Below are positions 42,858-52,147 of a stretch of DNA of 64,000 bases, piece after piece; position 1 is the stretch's first letter, and each line of letters opens with the position of its first letter. A model generated the notes under the pieces. The model did not search any database. It worked only from the letters and a program-made list of their open reading frames with translations, and was not told where the DNA came from. Origin of the DNA: an uncultured Jannaschia sp. Lineage in GTDB: Bacteria; Pseudomonadota; Alphaproteobacteria; Rhodobacterales; Rhodobacteraceae. A program made the position numbers and the translations under genes. The stretch covers positions 285,152 through 349,151 of the forward strand of contig CANLTZ010000004.1 in assembly GCA_947494145.1 (NCBI GenBank), written 5' to 3'.

Positions 42858-43679
42858 CTATTCAGCCGCCTGTTTGATACGTTTGGCCTGTGCCTCGGCC
42901 CGAAGCCACGCAAGCCAGCGCTCCAGTCCCTCGCCGGTCCGGGCAGAGACCCGGATTACTTCGATCAGCGGGTTCACGCGCTTCAGATTGGCCTCATAGA
43001 GGTCCATATCGACGTCGCAATGCGGCGCGAGGTCGACCTTGTTCAGGAGCGCCAATTTGGACGCCGTGAACATGTCCGGGTACTTTAGCGGCTTATCTTC
43101 GCCTTCCGTCACACTGAGGATTGCGACCTTGGCGTCTTCGCCCAGGTCAAAAGCCGCCGGGCAGACCAGGTTACCGACATTTTCGATGAACAGCGTTGTG
43201 CCTTGCTCGGGTGAAAGATGGTCCAGGGCATGGCCGACCATGTGCCCATCCAGATGGCAGCCTTTCCCAGTGTTGATCTGTACGGCGGGCGCCCCGGTTT
43301 CCCGGATGCGGTCCGCGTCATTGGTTGTCTGTTGGTCGCCTTCGATGACGGCGACGGGGCCTTCCATCGCCCGGATTGTCGCGCAGAGAAGTGTGGTTTT
43401 GCCCGAACCAGGGGACGAAACAAGGTTCACGGAAAAGGCGTGAAGCGCTGCAAGGCGGGCACGGTTTTCAGCGGCATGACGATCATTCTGGGACAGGATG
43501 CCGGTCTCGATCTCGATCAGCCGCTCTTGGCTCATGCCTGGGACAGCGACACCTGCCGGCCCGGTGCCATAGTGGATGTCATGCCCATGGTTGTGGGGCT
43601 TATCCCCGTGAGAATGGGAATGTGTATGCTGGCCTGAACCTTCGACCTTGCCGTCACCGCATCCGCAAACTGTGCACAT
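42858..43679 (-). CDS. hypB: Nickel-insertion GTPase HypB
   Basis: A 273-residue GTPase starting [10 protein letters not shown] (high-affinity Ni site Cys residues), followed by a His-rich stretch ([17 protein letters not shown]) that can store Ni. The P-loop is [10 protein letters not shown] near 88 and the base-specificity motif is NKVD. With HypA it loads Ni into the hydrogenase large subunit. The start at 43679 overlaps the hypA stop. It ends one base before hupR. Confidence 0.97.
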   Translation of the reverse strand: MCTVCGCGDGKVEGSGQHTHSHSHGDKPHNHGHDIHYGTGPAGVAVPGMSQERLIEIETGILSQNDRHAAENRARLAALHAFSVNLVSSPGSGKTTLLCATIRAMEGPVAVIEGDQQTTNDADRIRETGAPAVQINTGKGCHLDGHMVGHALDHLSPEQGTTLFIENVGNLVCPAAFDLGEDAKVAILSVTEGEDKPLKYPDMFTASKLALLNKVDLAPHCDVDMDLYEANLKRVNPLIEVIRVSARTGEGLERWLAWLRAEAQAKRIKQAAE

Positions 43680-44020
43680 CACGCCACCTCCATATCTTTT
43701 ATCCGCATTTCGTCGCCGCCTTCTGGCAGAAGTCGCCCGCCACCGCATTCGGGGCAGGGGTCAAGCCTGTCCGCAATCTGCACCGTCTTCACGCAGTCAA
43801 AGCAGGTTGCCGTGCCCGGCAGGTCGATCATTTCCAGGACGGCACCTTCCGCTTTCGAGCCGCGCATCACGACATCCCAGGCAAAGCTGAGGGCGCGCTT
43901 TTCAACCCCGGCAAACTGACCGATTTCGAGTCTGACGCGCGTGACCCGCGCGATATCGGGGGATGCCGATGCCTGGACGACAACGCTGCGGATGCCTTCG
44001 CAAAGGCTCATCTCATGCAT
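43679..44020 (-). CDS. hypA: Nickel chaperone HypA
   Basis: The 113-residue product begins MHEMSL, where His2 and neighbours bind Ni, and has a zinc site formed by CFDC and CPEC near 73-92. HypA delivers Ni to the large subunit together with HypB. It overlaps the end of hupK by eight bases and hypB by the start codon. Confidence 0.96.
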   Translation of the reverse strand: MHEMSLCEGIRSVVVQASASPDIARVTRVRLEIGQFAGVEKRALSFAWDVVMRGSKAEGAVLEMIDLPGTATCFDCVKTVQIADRLDPCPECGGGRLLPEGGDEMRIKDMEVA

Positions 44021-44897
44021 GGCCCACCTCCCTCAGGCGCACGGGGCTACACGGATCGAGCACGTCCAGAAGCAAAGGGCCAAGCCCCATCTTGGTCGCA
44101 GGAAGCGTGGCAAGCGCGCGGTCAAGCACGCCACCATCCGCAAGCAGGTGGTCGGTCGGGGTGATGCGGTCGAAGCATGTGACCGTGTCGCCATCACTTT
44201 CGATGCGGACGGCATAGCTGCCTCGTGCCGCCGGCACTATGGCTTCCCCTTGCGCCGGTGTCAGAAGGGGGGGTAGGCCGCCAGATGCGATTGCATCAAT
44301 GTCGTATAGCCGAGCCGCCGCGCGCCAAAGCGGCCCCTTGCCGCGCGCATCGGCGATACCTTTCATCGCGGGATGTTCGGACATTCGTGCGGCCACTGAA
44401 TTGTCCACCGCGCTCCGTGCCCAGATTGTCGCGGGTGTCACGGGCGACAAGTCGGCAACCGCTTCGCCTGTCAGAAATGAGCCGTCGATCAAGCGCAGAA
44501 CCGGTGCATAACCCGCGTCGCCTGACAGGAAGTCGAAGAATTCGTTGGCGTTTGCGGGCGCTCGTCCAGTTGGCCCGAACGCCTGTAGGTGTAGGTTCGG
44601 GCCACACTCCGCCCAGTCTTGCGGCAAGGGGCAGGGCGCGCGTCCAAAGAAGGCCGGCCATGTCACATGGAATTTCAGCAGGTGGTCGCGCAGAATTTCC
44701 CTTGCGATCCCCCTTGTGTCTGCCGGACGGCCGAGTGCGGCTTCGACTGCGGCGCCTTGTGCCGTCCGGCAAAGGTTAAAAAGCCGCGGCAATAGCTGCA
44801 CCACTTCGTCAACATCCTGCCCCACGACCAGCCGCGCGACGGGCAGCGCGGGCGCTGGCTGGAAGGAAAGCGTGGCCGAAGCGGTGAGATCGAGCAT
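44013..44897 (-). CDS. hupK: Hydrogenase accessory protein HupK
   Basis: A 294-residue paralogue of the hydrogenase large subunit lacking the full active-site Cys set. [10 protein letters not shown] near 42 corresponds to the N-terminal Cys region, and the C-terminus retains [12 protein letters not shown], like the large subunit's DPC region. HupK is thought to act as a scaffold for cofactor transfer, mainly under oxic conditions. Its ATG shares one base with the stop of the preceding gene (TGATG). Confidence 0.88.
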   Translation of the reverse strand: MLDLTASATLSFQPAPALPVARLVVGQDVDEVVQLLPRLFNLCRTAQGAAVEAALGRPADTRGIAREILRDHLLKFHVTWPAFFGRAPCPLPQDWAECGPNLHLQAFGPTGRAPANANEFFDFLSGDAGYAPVLRLIDGSFLTGEAVADLSPVTPATIWARSAVDNSVAARMSEHPAMKGIADARGKGPLWRAAARLYDIDAIASGGLPPLLTPAQGEAIVPAARGSYAVRIESDGDTVTCFDRITPTDHLLADGGVLDRALATLPATKMGLGPLLLDVLDPCSPVRLREVGHA

Positions 44898-45682
44898 CAG
44901 ATCACCCCATCCTCGGTCGCAATCCCGCCGGTAATCACCGCGCGGCGGTTTGGCGCCGGGTTGACAGCAGCAAGCGCATCGACGGGCGCCGCCAATTCCG
45001 CTTCGCGGCGCGCGCGGATGTCGGCGGCCCGATCCGACTGCGCGCGGTGCGCGGGATCGAAGATCGCCTCCATCACGGCCCGGGCCACGTCGGTGGCATC
45101 CTTGTGGCTGGTGAAATCGCCCATGGGTGAGAACAAAGAACAGGCTTTATAGCCGCCGGTCATTTCCCGCCTGTTGTGGATGAACTCATATTCACCCGAG
45201 GGGAAGGCGATCACCTCCTTGTCGCCGATTGTCAGGCCCGACCAGTCGCTATCGTCAGGCAGCAGGATCAGGTTCATGAACCATGGGCTGATAAGCACGC
45301 CCATGATGACGCCCTCGTATTTCTTGAACCCGATGGCCTCGACGCGAAGGGCCTTATTGACTATTGGCACGTCCCGCATCGTCGAATGCCATATCTCATT
45401 AAAGTCCGCGACAAGGCGCCCGGTTGCTTCAGCGATTGTCGCGGCGTCGTTCGTGGCTTCCGAGCCCGGGTCTTCAAGCACCATGAATTGTTCCGGCGGG
45501 GCGCCGCAATTGGGACACGACCAATCGTCGGGCAGATCGGCAAAGGGGGTTCCAGTCTCGATCTGGCGGTAATCATCGCCATCGGCGGGGTCATACGGCG
45601 TCCAGCAGATCTTGCATTCCATCACTGCGAGCGGGCTGATCTTGTCCGTCGCCCCAAGGAAAGATCCTTCAAAGCCAGTCAT
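44897..45682 (-). CDS. hupJ: Rubredoxin-HupJ fusion (HybE-type assembly chaperone)
   Basis: A 261-residue two-domain protein. Residues about 20-70 form a rubredoxin (MECKICWTPYDP and SCPNCG, the CxxC pairs), equivalent to stand-alone HupI. The rest is the HybE/HupJ hydrogenase assembly domain, with GVLISPWFMNLILLP near 135. Separate hupI and hupJ genes occur in several rhizobia, so the fusion is informative. HupI protects or aids maturation of the small subunit's clusters in air. Confidence 0.9.
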   Translation of the reverse strand: MTGFEGSFLGATDKISPLAVMECKICWTPYDPADGDDYRQIETGTPFADLPDDWSCPNCGAPPEQFMVLEDPGSEATNDAATIAEATGRLVADFNEIWHSTMRDVPIVNKALRVEAIGFKKYEGVIMGVLISPWFMNLILLPDDSDWSGLTIGDKEVIAFPSGEYEFIHNRREMTGGYKACSLFSPMGDFTSHKDATDVARAVMEAIFDPAHRAQSDRAADIRARREAELAAPVDALAAVNPAPNRRAVITGGIATEDGVI

Positions 45683-46506
45683 CTGGTCGCCTCCATCACT
45701 TGCAAGAGACGTGCGCCGCTATCGGCCAGGTCTTCGTTGGCCGCCAGCGCGACTTCTGGCATATCGGTGACCTCGAACGTGTCCAGGATCAGGGTGTCCA
45801 TCGAGTTGAAGAACTGCACCCGCCACACAAACGGAAGCGCTGTCGCCTTGACCCGGCAGTTGCCGTAGCCCCGCGACAGGATATCGGTCGCGCCCTGGCC
45901 GAGCCGATCCTGAAGCCAGACCAGGTCTTCTTCGGTGTGCGGCAGCAGGGTCAGGTTGATGACGTGGAGCGTGCCATCATAGCGGGCGCTTTTGTCTTTG
46001 AGCTCCGCGATCAAGGCGGGCGCATTCACGACACCGGGCCCGGGCGGAACGGAGCGACCTTGAAGCGATGCTGCAAAGGCATGGTCGCGCGACGCTTGCG
46101 GGACGGGGGCAACCTCGATCCGGTCGATCCCTGAACCGGTGATGCACCAAATTCCGGCGAAGACGCTTTCTTGAACCGATAGGGCGGGAATGCCGCGCAG
46201 CTTCATGGCCACTTCGCCTTCGCCCATCGTCTCGGCAATAAGGGCGCGGTTGGTGGTGTCTAGGCCAGACAAGTCGAAGGTCGCGGCCCGCGCGCCTTTC
46301 GACACATTATCCGCGGCGTCAGCGATTTGGCCCAGAAGCTCCATTGCGGGTGCCAGGGCTTCATCCGGTTCCACCATCGGTAGATGGGGGGCATAGGTTC
46401 GCATGTCCTGCGGCAGACTCATGTATTCGAGTTCGGAGCCGGCTTCTTCGGGTGCCTGCGATCCGGGTCCGAAACCGGTTGGTGGAAGTTGGAAATCACG
46501 GATCAT
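45679..46506 (-). CDS. hupH: Hydrogenase expression/formation protein HupH
   Basis: The 275-residue product matches HupH/HyaF, with the region RAATFDLSGLDTTNRALIAETMGEGEV near 73 and LLPHTEEDLVWLQDRLGQG near 190 followed by GYGNCRV. HupH assists biosynthesis of the small subunit, especially in oxygen. The stop overlaps hupJ by ATGA. Confidence 0.93.
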   Translation of the reverse strand: MIRDFQLPPTGFGPGSQAPEEAGSELEYMSLPQDMRTYAPHLPMVEPDEALAPAMELLGQIADAADNVSKGARAATFDLSGLDTTNRALIAETMGEGEVAMKLRGIPALSVQESVFAGIWCITGSGIDRIEVAPVPQASRDHAFAASLQGRSVPPGPGVVNAPALIAELKDKSARYDGTLHVINLTLLPHTEEDLVWLQDRLGQGATDILSRGYGNCRVKATALPFVWRVQFFNSMDTLILDTFEVTDMPEVALAANEDLADSGARLLQVMEATR

Positions 46507-46519
46507 TTCTCACGCTCCT

Positions 46520-46903
46520 TCATTCGGCCGCGACGGGCAGGTCGAGAAAGCGCGAAATCCGCGCCATGTAGTCATCCCAATCGCGAACCTTTGGGATGCC
46601 GCCGAGGCAGACCCCCTCACGGTAGAAAATCAGCGATGGGGTCTTGTTGATGCCCGAGGCGTCCTTGACGGCGCCATGGATCTCATCCCCGACCACGGCG
46701 CAGTCGAAGCGACCCTGGAAGGCGTTGACGAGTTCGGGTGCGATCACGGCGACATCGGGCGTTTCAAGGTTGCGCGCCCAGTCCCCGGGCAGGAAGAGCG
46801 CATGGACGCCGGGCCTTGCGACCCAATTCTGCACCTCGTCTTCCGCGTTCAGGCAGGGCCACCCAAGCTCTGTCGTTAATCGGTCGATCAATGGGTGTCC
46901 CAT
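46520..46903 (-). CDS. hupG: Hydrogenase accessory protein HupG (HyaE family)
   Basis: A 127-residue thioredoxin-fold protein without the CxxC motif. HALFLPGDWARNLETPDVAVIAPEL near 33 and TPSLIFYREG near 92 are characteristic of HupG/HyaE, a Tat-related chaperone for the small-subunit precursor. The start at 46903 follows GAGGAGG and is preferred over an ATG twelve codons upstream. It begins ten bases after hupF. Confidence 0.92.
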   Translation of the reverse strand: MGHPLIDRLTTELGWPCLNAEDEVQNWVARPGVHALFLPGDWARNLETPDVAVIAPELVNAFQGRFDCAVVGDEIHGAVKDASGINKTPSLIFYREGVCLGGIPKVRDWDDYMARISRFLDLPVAAE

Positions 46904-46913
46904 GTTTGCCTCC

Positions 46914-47234
46914 TCAGGCTTCTGTCTTGCCGGCTGCATGTGCTGCGGCCAAGTGCGGCGGTAAAACCGGTTCGCGACCGGTCAGGTCAGCAAACGCGTC
47001 ACCCAATGCGCCGCCCGCCATCACCCGTTCGAGCCCGGCAAGCGCGGCGCCGATACGCTCCGCCTCGTCTTCGGTCAGGACGTCGCGCGCGGCGCCCAGA
47101 AAGCCCAAGACCCACGTCCCAATGGGTTGGGTCCCCACCAGCGACAGGTCGAGGACCTCCGTCCGCGCCCCGTCCGTTGCGATGGCGTTGGTGCCGTTCA
47201 CTTCGGTGATGCGAAGGGGAATACCGACGCACAT
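46914..47234 (-). CDS. hupF: HypC-like hydrogenase chaperone HupF
   Basis: A 106-residue HypC paralogue starting MCVGIPL with the functional Cys2. It stabilises the large subunit during growth in oxygen. Compared with HypC it has a longer C-terminus (LPPHLAAAHAAGK). The start at 47234 is fixed by the conserved N-terminus; hupD ends five bases upstream. Confidence 0.94.
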   Translation of the reverse strand: MCVGIPLRITEVNGTNAIATDGARTEVLDLSLVGTQPIGTWVLGFLGAARDVLTEDEAERIGAALAGLERVMAGGALGDAFADLTGREPVLPPHLAAAHAAGKTEA

Positions 47235-47238
47235 CCTG

Positions 47239-47844
47239 TTATTCCGCGGTCGGGAAGAAGCGCGCGTCGCCGACCCGACAGGCATCTTCTTCGGTGGGAC
47301 GACCGTTCTCATATGCGGCCATTCGGATCGAAGTATCGGCAAGGTCGCCCGTATCCGTTCGCCCCGGGGTCGATTTGATCCCGCGCTCATCCAGCCACGC
47401 GCATGCGATGGTCAGCGCCCGGGGAATGCAGTCGGCCACGACTTGGCGAAGGCCACCACCATAGTCCTCAAGCTCGACAGGTTGGCACCCGATCAGCAGC
47501 AACTCATCTGGGCAAAACCCCATGAGTTGGGCCGTAGCGATGACATCTTGAAACCCTGTCTGGTGAAGGCTCATCTTCTTGGCCCCCATGAAACGGGGCA
47601 CCTCATCCCCCTCAACGATTTTCATCGTCCCGGGCACGAGGCCATAATCCACCGCGTCGAACACGACGAGAAGGTCGGCGTCTTCCAGGAAGGGAAGCAG
47701 GTAAAGCCCCTGCGTGCCACCATCCAGTAAAAGGGCATCATCCCCGAAGGCCCTGCAATCGGCCAAGGCCTCCACGCAGCGGACCCCGAAACCTTCATCG
47801 GCCCAGAGTACGTTTCCAATGCCCAGAACAAGAGCTTTCGTCAT
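47239..47844 (-). CDS. hupD: Hydrogenase maturation protease HupD
   Basis: A 201-residue endopeptidase of the HybD/HyaD group with GIGNVLWADEGFGV near 8 (acidic Ni-sensing residue) and VVFDAVDYG near 60. His in SLHQTGFQD near 93 completes the metal site. It removes the 15-residue C-terminal peptide of HupL once Ni is inserted. It opens the hupDFGHJK group, separated by a terminator from hupC. Confidence 0.95.
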   Translation of the reverse strand: MTKALVLGIGNVLWADEGFGVRCVEALADCRAFGDDALLLDGGTQGLYLLPFLEDADLLVVFDAVDYGLVPGTMKIVEGDEVPRFMGAKKMSLHQTGFQDVIATAQLMGFCPDELLLIGCQPVELEDYGGGLRQVVADCIPRALTIACAWLDERGIKSTPGRTDTGDLADTSIRMAAYENGRPTEEDACRVGDARFFPTAE

Positions 47845-48060
47845 GTCTGTCGCTCCTCCCGCAACGTGGTGACCCGGCTCCCAACCGGGCTGTACTGGAT
47901 TTAGTCTTGTCGATTTTCCTCACGGCATGGATAGAATTCGACCACTAACGTGGATGGAAGAATAAGTTTTTGATAAAGATCAATTTTGTAGCCTTTTGGA
48001 GGCTAGGCGCGTCGTTCGGAGTGCAATGTGATCTTTCAATAAGGCGGCAAGTCGAAAAAC
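47845..48060. promoter_or_regulatory. Spacer upstream of hupD, possible secondary promoter
   Basis: About 215 bp between the hupC terminator and hupD lack a reading frame and are AT-richer than the neighbours. Because an intrinsic terminator follows hupC, a promoter for hupDFGHJK-hyp-hupR would be expected here. No consensus elements were clearly identified. Confidence 0.35.
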
Positions 48061-48069
48061 ATCTTTCCA

Positions 48070-48104
48070 TCAATGAAAACGGGCGCAGAAACGCCCGTTT
48101 GACT
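48070..48104 (-). terminator. Intrinsic terminator downstream of hupSLC
   Basis: AAACGGGCG (48077-48085) pairs perfectly with CGCCCGTTT (48092-48100) across a six-base loop. Read on the minus strand the stem is followed by TTTTCATT. It starts about 25 bases after the hupC stop, so it should end or attenuate the hupSLC message before hupD. Confidence 0.75.
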
Positions 48105-48124
48105 TCGACTCAAAGTGGTCAGCT

Positions 48125-48871
48125 TCAATCCACCTTGTCGTCCTTAAAGGTTCGCGTACCCGATATCATGGTCGAGACCATCGACTGGCGGCTCATGATG
48201 TCTTCGCGGATCGCGGCATAGATGTGGATCATCATGAAGATCAGAATGAACCACATCCCAAGATGGTGGATCTGGTGCAGAACCTGACTATTGCCGATCC
48301 AGTCCCGAAGGGGGCCAAAAATCGCATCCTGCCAGCTTCCTTGCCCGATACCTTCAGCATAGAGGGCAAAGCCCGTCACGATCATGAAGGTCATGCCGAT
48401 GGTCATGAAGAAAAACATGGCGATCTGTGCCAGGGGATTGTGACCCACGTACTTCTTTGGCGTGTTCTCAAGGAAGGCGTACCACTTGATTTCGTGCCAG
48501 ACTTCTGTCCACCAGGTCGCCTTCCAGAATGGCAACAAGAACATCTGTTTAGAGTGATGGTTGCCAACGAATGCCCAATAGATCCGACCAAAGAACCCCA
48601 CGGTCATGATCATGCCAGCGGCGAAATGTGCGAAGCGGATATAGCCGAAGACGAACTGGTGTGTCGCTTCGGCAATCTGCATTGACGGTGGCGGAGACCC
48701 GATCAGGTAGCCTGTGACGATCAGAACGATAATCGCCAGCGCGTTGATCCAGTGCCAAAGGCGGACAGGGGCCTCGTAGACATAGACGCTTGTGCGGCGT
48801 GTGATCGTGGCAATGTCCTGGTCCGTGGCATCGTTGGTCAGGACAGTGTCAGCTTCGGTTGAAAGGCTCAT
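48125..48871 (-). CDS. hupC: Hydrogenase b-type cytochrome subunit HupC
   Basis: A 248-residue membrane cytochrome with four helices carrying the haem-ligand histidines (VRLWHWINALAI near 39, FAHFAAGMI near 83, and HQIHHLGMWFILIFMMIHIYAA near 200). It passes electrons from HupSL to the quinone pool. The start at 48871 overlaps the stop of a 55-residue gene; the longer upstream frame merely covers that gene out of frame. Confidence 0.95.
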   Translation of the reverse strand: MSLSTEADTVLTNDATDQDIATITRRTSVYVYEAPVRLWHWINALAIIVLIVTGYLIGSPPPSMQIAEATHQFVFGYIRFAHFAAGMIMTVGFFGRIYWAFVGNHHSKQMFLLPFWKATWWTEVWHEIKWYAFLENTPKKYVGHNPLAQIAMFFFMTIGMTFMIVTGFALYAEGIGQGSWQDAIFGPLRDWIGNSQVLHQIHHLGMWFILIFMMIHIYAAIREDIMSRQSMVSTMISGTRTFKDDKVD

Positions 48872-49035
48872 TCCCGCGCCCTCCAGACGGCAATGGCCAC
48901 TGCGATCAGCGCAAGCGCGGCGATCAGAGGGGTCGCATGGAATGCACCGTGCGTGGCTTGGGCCATTGCTTCGTGGCCGCCATGTGCCAGGGCGGAAGTC
49001 GGTGCAAGAACGGCAATTGAGATGAGTCGTTTCAT
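48868..49035 (-). CDS. Small His-rich membrane peptide between hupL and hupC
   Basis: A 55-residue gene starts with an ATG at 49035 behind AAAGGGG and ends in a TGA overlapping the hupC ATG. It begins 15 bases after the hupL stop. The peptide starts MKRLISIAVLAPTSALA, signal-like, continues with a His-containing segment (HGGHEAMAQATHGAFH) and ends with a membrane helix and WRARE. It is not part of the classical hupSLC description. Coupling on both sides suggests an accessory subunit or maturation peptide for the HupSLC complex. Confidence 0.75.
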   Translation of the reverse strand: MKRLISIAVLAPTSALAHGGHEAMAQATHGAFHATPLIAALALIAVAIAVWRARE

Positions 49036-49050
49036 GGGTGGCCCCTTTCC

Positions 49051-50844
49051 TTAGCGAACTTTGACGGTGGTTAGTTCGTCGCCGTCGGGCGACATGACAT
49101 GCGTGGAACAAGCCAGACACGGGTCGAAACTATGCAGCGTGCGCAGGATTTCGACCGGCTCTTCCGGGCGTTCCATCTTGGTGTTCATGAGGGCAGCCTC
49201 GAACGCGCCGATGTTGCCCTGGCTGTCACGTGGCGAGCCGTTCCAAGTGGTGGGGACCACGCATTGGTAATTCTCGATCCGTCCTTCGGAGATATGAACC
49301 CAGTGTCCCAATGCGCCGCGCGGCGCTTCGGTCATCCCGACGCCTTTGGTCGATGTGGGCCAGGTAGAGGGCTCCCACTTGGCGACGTTCGCAGTGGACT
49401 CGTCGCCAGCCTTAATGTTCGCAACGAGTTTGTCGAAGAAGTACTTCTGAAGCCTGCCGCAATATTCGCTCTCAAGGGCGCGCGCCGCCGTGCGCCCGAG
49501 GGTCGAGAATAGCGCATCGACCGGCAGGTCCATGGTCCGCAGGAGCCCGTTAACCTGATCGGTGATTTCGTCGTGCCCCGACGCGTATCCCACCACGTAG
49601 CGCGCCAGCGGCCCGACCTCCATCGCGTGGCCGCGCCAACGCGGCGCCTTGATCCATGAATATTTCGCCGCCTCGTCGATCTGTTCGATATTGGTTCTGG
49701 TGCCTTTCATGTTGGCGCCAAGCTCAAACTTGGCATCGGTCACACCATCCCAAGGGTGCAGCCCCTTGCCGGGCTCGCCGTAATCGTACCAGGAATGATC
49801 GACAAACTCCTGAATTTGCTCAGGGTCTCGGACATCCACGTCGTGGACGACAGACAGGTCGCCGTTGGTAATCGCCCCTCGTGGCAAGTAGAGTTGTTCC
49901 GGCGAGAAGTCGTTAGAATGCTCAGGGATGTCGCCATAAGCCAGACAAGCCTGTGACGACAGCCCGCCGCCATAGAGCCAGTTTTTGTAGAAGCCGCCAA
50001 TTGCGATCACGTCCGGCAGGTAGACATTCTTGTTGAATTCAATGCACTTGTCGATGATCGAGCTGACCAGATTGAGACGCTCCATATTGATCGCGCCGAC
50101 GGCCCCGGTGCTGTGTACGTTGATCGGGCACGGGACGCCGCCGACCAGCCAATTCGGATGGGGGTTTTTGCCGCCGAAGATCGTGTGGATCTTGGCAATG
50201 TCCTTCTGCAGGTCGAGCGCTTCAAGGTAATGCGTGGTCGCCATAAGATCGGCTTCGGGCGGCAAAAGGTATGCCGGGTTGTCCCAATACCCGTTCTTGA
50301 AGATGCCCAGCTGACCGGATTCAACGAATGCTTTGAGGCGGTTCTGAATGTCTCGGAAGTAGCCTGGGCTTGATAGCGGGTGCGCCGGGCTGACGGCTTG
50401 CTGAAGTTCGCTCGTGGCTTTCGGGTCTGCGCGCAGCGCGTTTATGGGGTTAACCCAATCCAGGGCGTGCAGATGGTAGAAGTGGACGATGTGATCGTGG
50501 ATCTGCAGGTTGAGCTGCATGATGTTTCGGATCGAATTCGCGTTGTCGGGGATTTCGATCCCGAGCGCGTCTTCCACCGCGCGCACCGATGTCAGCGCAT
50601 GGGTGCCTGTGCAGACGCCGCAGATCCGTTCTGTGAAGGCCCATGCGTCGCGAGGGTCGCGCCCTTTCAGGATCACTTCGAGGCCCCGCCACATCGTCCC
50701 CGTCGAGACCGCGTTGGTGATCGTGTTGTTTTCATCGACATTCACTTCGCAGCGCATGTGACCTTCGATCCGGGTCACGGGGTCGACGACGACGCGCTTG
50801 CCGCTGTTATCAAGCGTAAAGCCGTTGGGTGTCTGGATAACCAT
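49051..50844 (-). CDS. hupL: Uptake [NiFe]-hydrogenase large subunit HupL
   Basis: The 597-residue catalytic subunit oxidises H2 at a Ni-Fe(CN)2CO site. The N-terminal ligand motif is [10 protein letters not shown] (Cys75 and Cys78) and the C-terminal one DPCLACSTH (Cys576 and Cys579). HupD cleaves after His582, removing the 15-residue tail beginning VMSPDGDEL. It has no signal peptide and is co-exported with HupS through the Tat system. It follows hupS by three bases. Confidence 0.98.
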   Translation of the reverse strand: MVIQTPNGFTLDNSGKRVVVDPVTRIEGHMRCEVNVDENNTITNAVSTGTMWRGLEVILKGRDPRDAWAFTERICGVCTGTHALTSVRAVEDALGIEIPDNANSIRNIMQLNLQIHDHIVHFYHLHALDWVNPINALRADPKATSELQQAVSPAHPLSSPGYFRDIQNRLKAFVESGQLGIFKNGYWDNPAYLLPPEADLMATTHYLEALDLQKDIAKIHTIFGGKNPHPNWLVGGVPCPINVHSTGAVGAINMERLNLVSSIIDKCIEFNKNVYLPDVIAIGGFYKNWLYGGGLSSQACLAYGDIPEHSNDFSPEQLYLPRGAITNGDLSVVHDVDVRDPEQIQEFVDHSWYDYGEPGKGLHPWDGVTDAKFELGANMKGTRTNIEQIDEAAKYSWIKAPRWRGHAMEVGPLARYVVGYASGHDEITDQVNGLLRTMDLPVDALFSTLGRTAARALESEYCGRLQKYFFDKLVANIKAGDESTANVAKWEPSTWPTSTKGVGMTEAPRGALGHWVHISEGRIENYQCVVPTTWNGSPRDSQGNIGAFEAALMNTKMERPEEPVEILRTLHSFDPCLACSTHVMSPDGDELTTVKVR

Positions 50845-50847
50845 GCT

Positions 50848-51945
50848 CTAGGCCTCCTCGTTCTCGGACACGTGATCCTGGGATTTTTTCTGTGCCGATT
50901 TCAGAGCGGACACAGCGGCATGCAGCGCGATGCCGCCTCCGACGACCCCGGCCGCCGCCATCCCAACTTGATCAGCATTTGCTTCGACGCCGAATTGGGT
51001 CAGGTCGGTGACGCGATTGTAGAAGCTGCCCTGGTCCCAGAAGCCGTCTTCTGAACAGCCGATGCATCCATGGCCCGACTGGATGGGGAAGGACGTGCCC
51101 TCGTTCCACCGTACCGTGGAACATGCGTTGTAGGTGGTCGGGCCTTTGCATCCGACCTTATAAAGGCAATAGCCCTTGCGCGCGTTCTCGTCGTCCCAGT
51201 GTTCGACGAATTGACCAGCATCGAAATGTGGACGGCGATAGCATTTGTCGTGGATGCGCTGGCCATAGAACATCGCGGGCCGACCCTGGCGGTCCAATTC
51301 GGGCAGCCGGTCGAAGGTGAGCATGTAAGTGATGACGCCCGTCATGACTTCGGCGATCGGGGGACAGCCTGGCACCTTGATGATGGGTTTATCCTTGATG
51401 ACCTTATGGACCGGCGTGGCTTGTGTGGGGTTCGGTTTGGCGGCCTGGACGCAGCCATAAGAGGCGCAGGCCCCCCAACTGATGATGGCCTTGGCGTCCT
51501 TGGCCACGTGACGAAGCTGTTCGACAAAAGGCTTGCCAGCATTGATGCAGAACATACCATCTTCGTTCAGCGGAGGATTGCCTTCGACAGCCAGGATGTA
51601 GTTGCCTTTGTACTTCTCGATGGCCTCTTCCAGCGCGGCTTCCGCGGCTTCACCCGCCGCCGCCATAAGCACGTGGCTGTAGTCCAGCGAAATCATCGAC
51701 AGGACGACATCCTTCGCCAACGGATGTGCGCCGCGGATGAAGCTTTCCGAACAGCAGGTGCATTCGAGGCCGTTGATCCAGATAACCGGCGTGCGTGGTT
51801 TGGTTTCCATCGCATGTGCGATCTTCGGCACGAAGCTTGGTCCGAGCCCAAGCGCCGCCGCCGTCAGCGAACAGTATTTCATGAAGCTTCGACGGGTAAT
51901 TCCCTGTCGACGCATCACGTCATAGAAGGTTTCGATCTGGCTCAA
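50848..51945 (-). CDS. hupS: Uptake [NiFe]-hydrogenase small subunit HupS (TTG start)
   Basis: A 365-residue precursor with a Tat signal (TRRSFMK at 17-23, cleavage after AHA near 45), iron-sulfur ligands (ECTCCSESF near 60, GACASYGC, and [11 protein letters not shown]) and a C-terminal membrane anchor near 322-345. The start is inferred to be a TTG at 51945, because it gives the conserved N-terminus [12 protein letters not shown] and is preceded by GGAGGAGG. Frames extending upstream lack the family sequence. It transfers electrons from HupL to HupC. Confidence 0.96.
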   Translation of the reverse strand: MSQIETFYDVMRRQGITRRSFMKYCSLTAAALGLGPSFVPKIAHAMETKPRTPVIWINGLECTCCSESFIRGAHPLAKDVVLSMISLDYSHVLMAAAGEAAEAALEEAIEKYKGNYILAVEGNPPLNEDGMFCINAGKPFVEQLRHVAKDAKAIISWGACASYGCVQAAKPNPTQATPVHKVIKDKPIIKVPGCPPIAEVMTGVITYMLTFDRLPELDRQGRPAMFYGQRIHDKCYRRPHFDAGQFVEHWDDENARKGYCLYKVGCKGPTTYNACSTVRWNEGTSFPIQSGHGCIGCSEDGFWDQGSFYNRVTDLTQFGVEANADQVGMAAAGVVGGGIALHAAVSALKSAQKKSQDHVSENEEA

Positions 51946-52065
51946 GGCAGGCCCTCCTCCGGTTCCCGAATTGTCAGTGCGCAGATGTCCCAGCACCTTC
52001 CCTTGCCAGGATCGCGGTATGCACCGGCATGCGACAGGAAATCCGGAGTCTGAACTGCCAGATCG

Positions 52066-52078
52066 TAATCCATTGATA
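52066..52078 (-). promoter_or_regulatory. IHF-binding site upstream of hupS
   Basis: On the minus strand TATCAATGGATTA matches the IHF consensus WATCAANNNNTTR exactly and lies in an AT-rich patch about 120-133 bp before the hupS start. In Rhodobacter capsulatus IHF bending is known to help HupR activate hupS. A TTG-N5-CAA HupR site was looked for in this region but not clearly found. Confidence 0.6.
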
Positions 52079-52147
52079 AAATTAAATAATGCGGAAATCC
52101 TGCTGCCAGCGGCAGGCAGTGTGCTTACCGGCATATGCGGATGCTGG

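Noticed and set aside
51946..52147. Possible sigma54 promoter (TGGCA...TGC) upstream of hupS
   Set aside because: The GG to GC spacing is one base too long, and HupR lacks the GAFTGA motif needed to activate sigma54.
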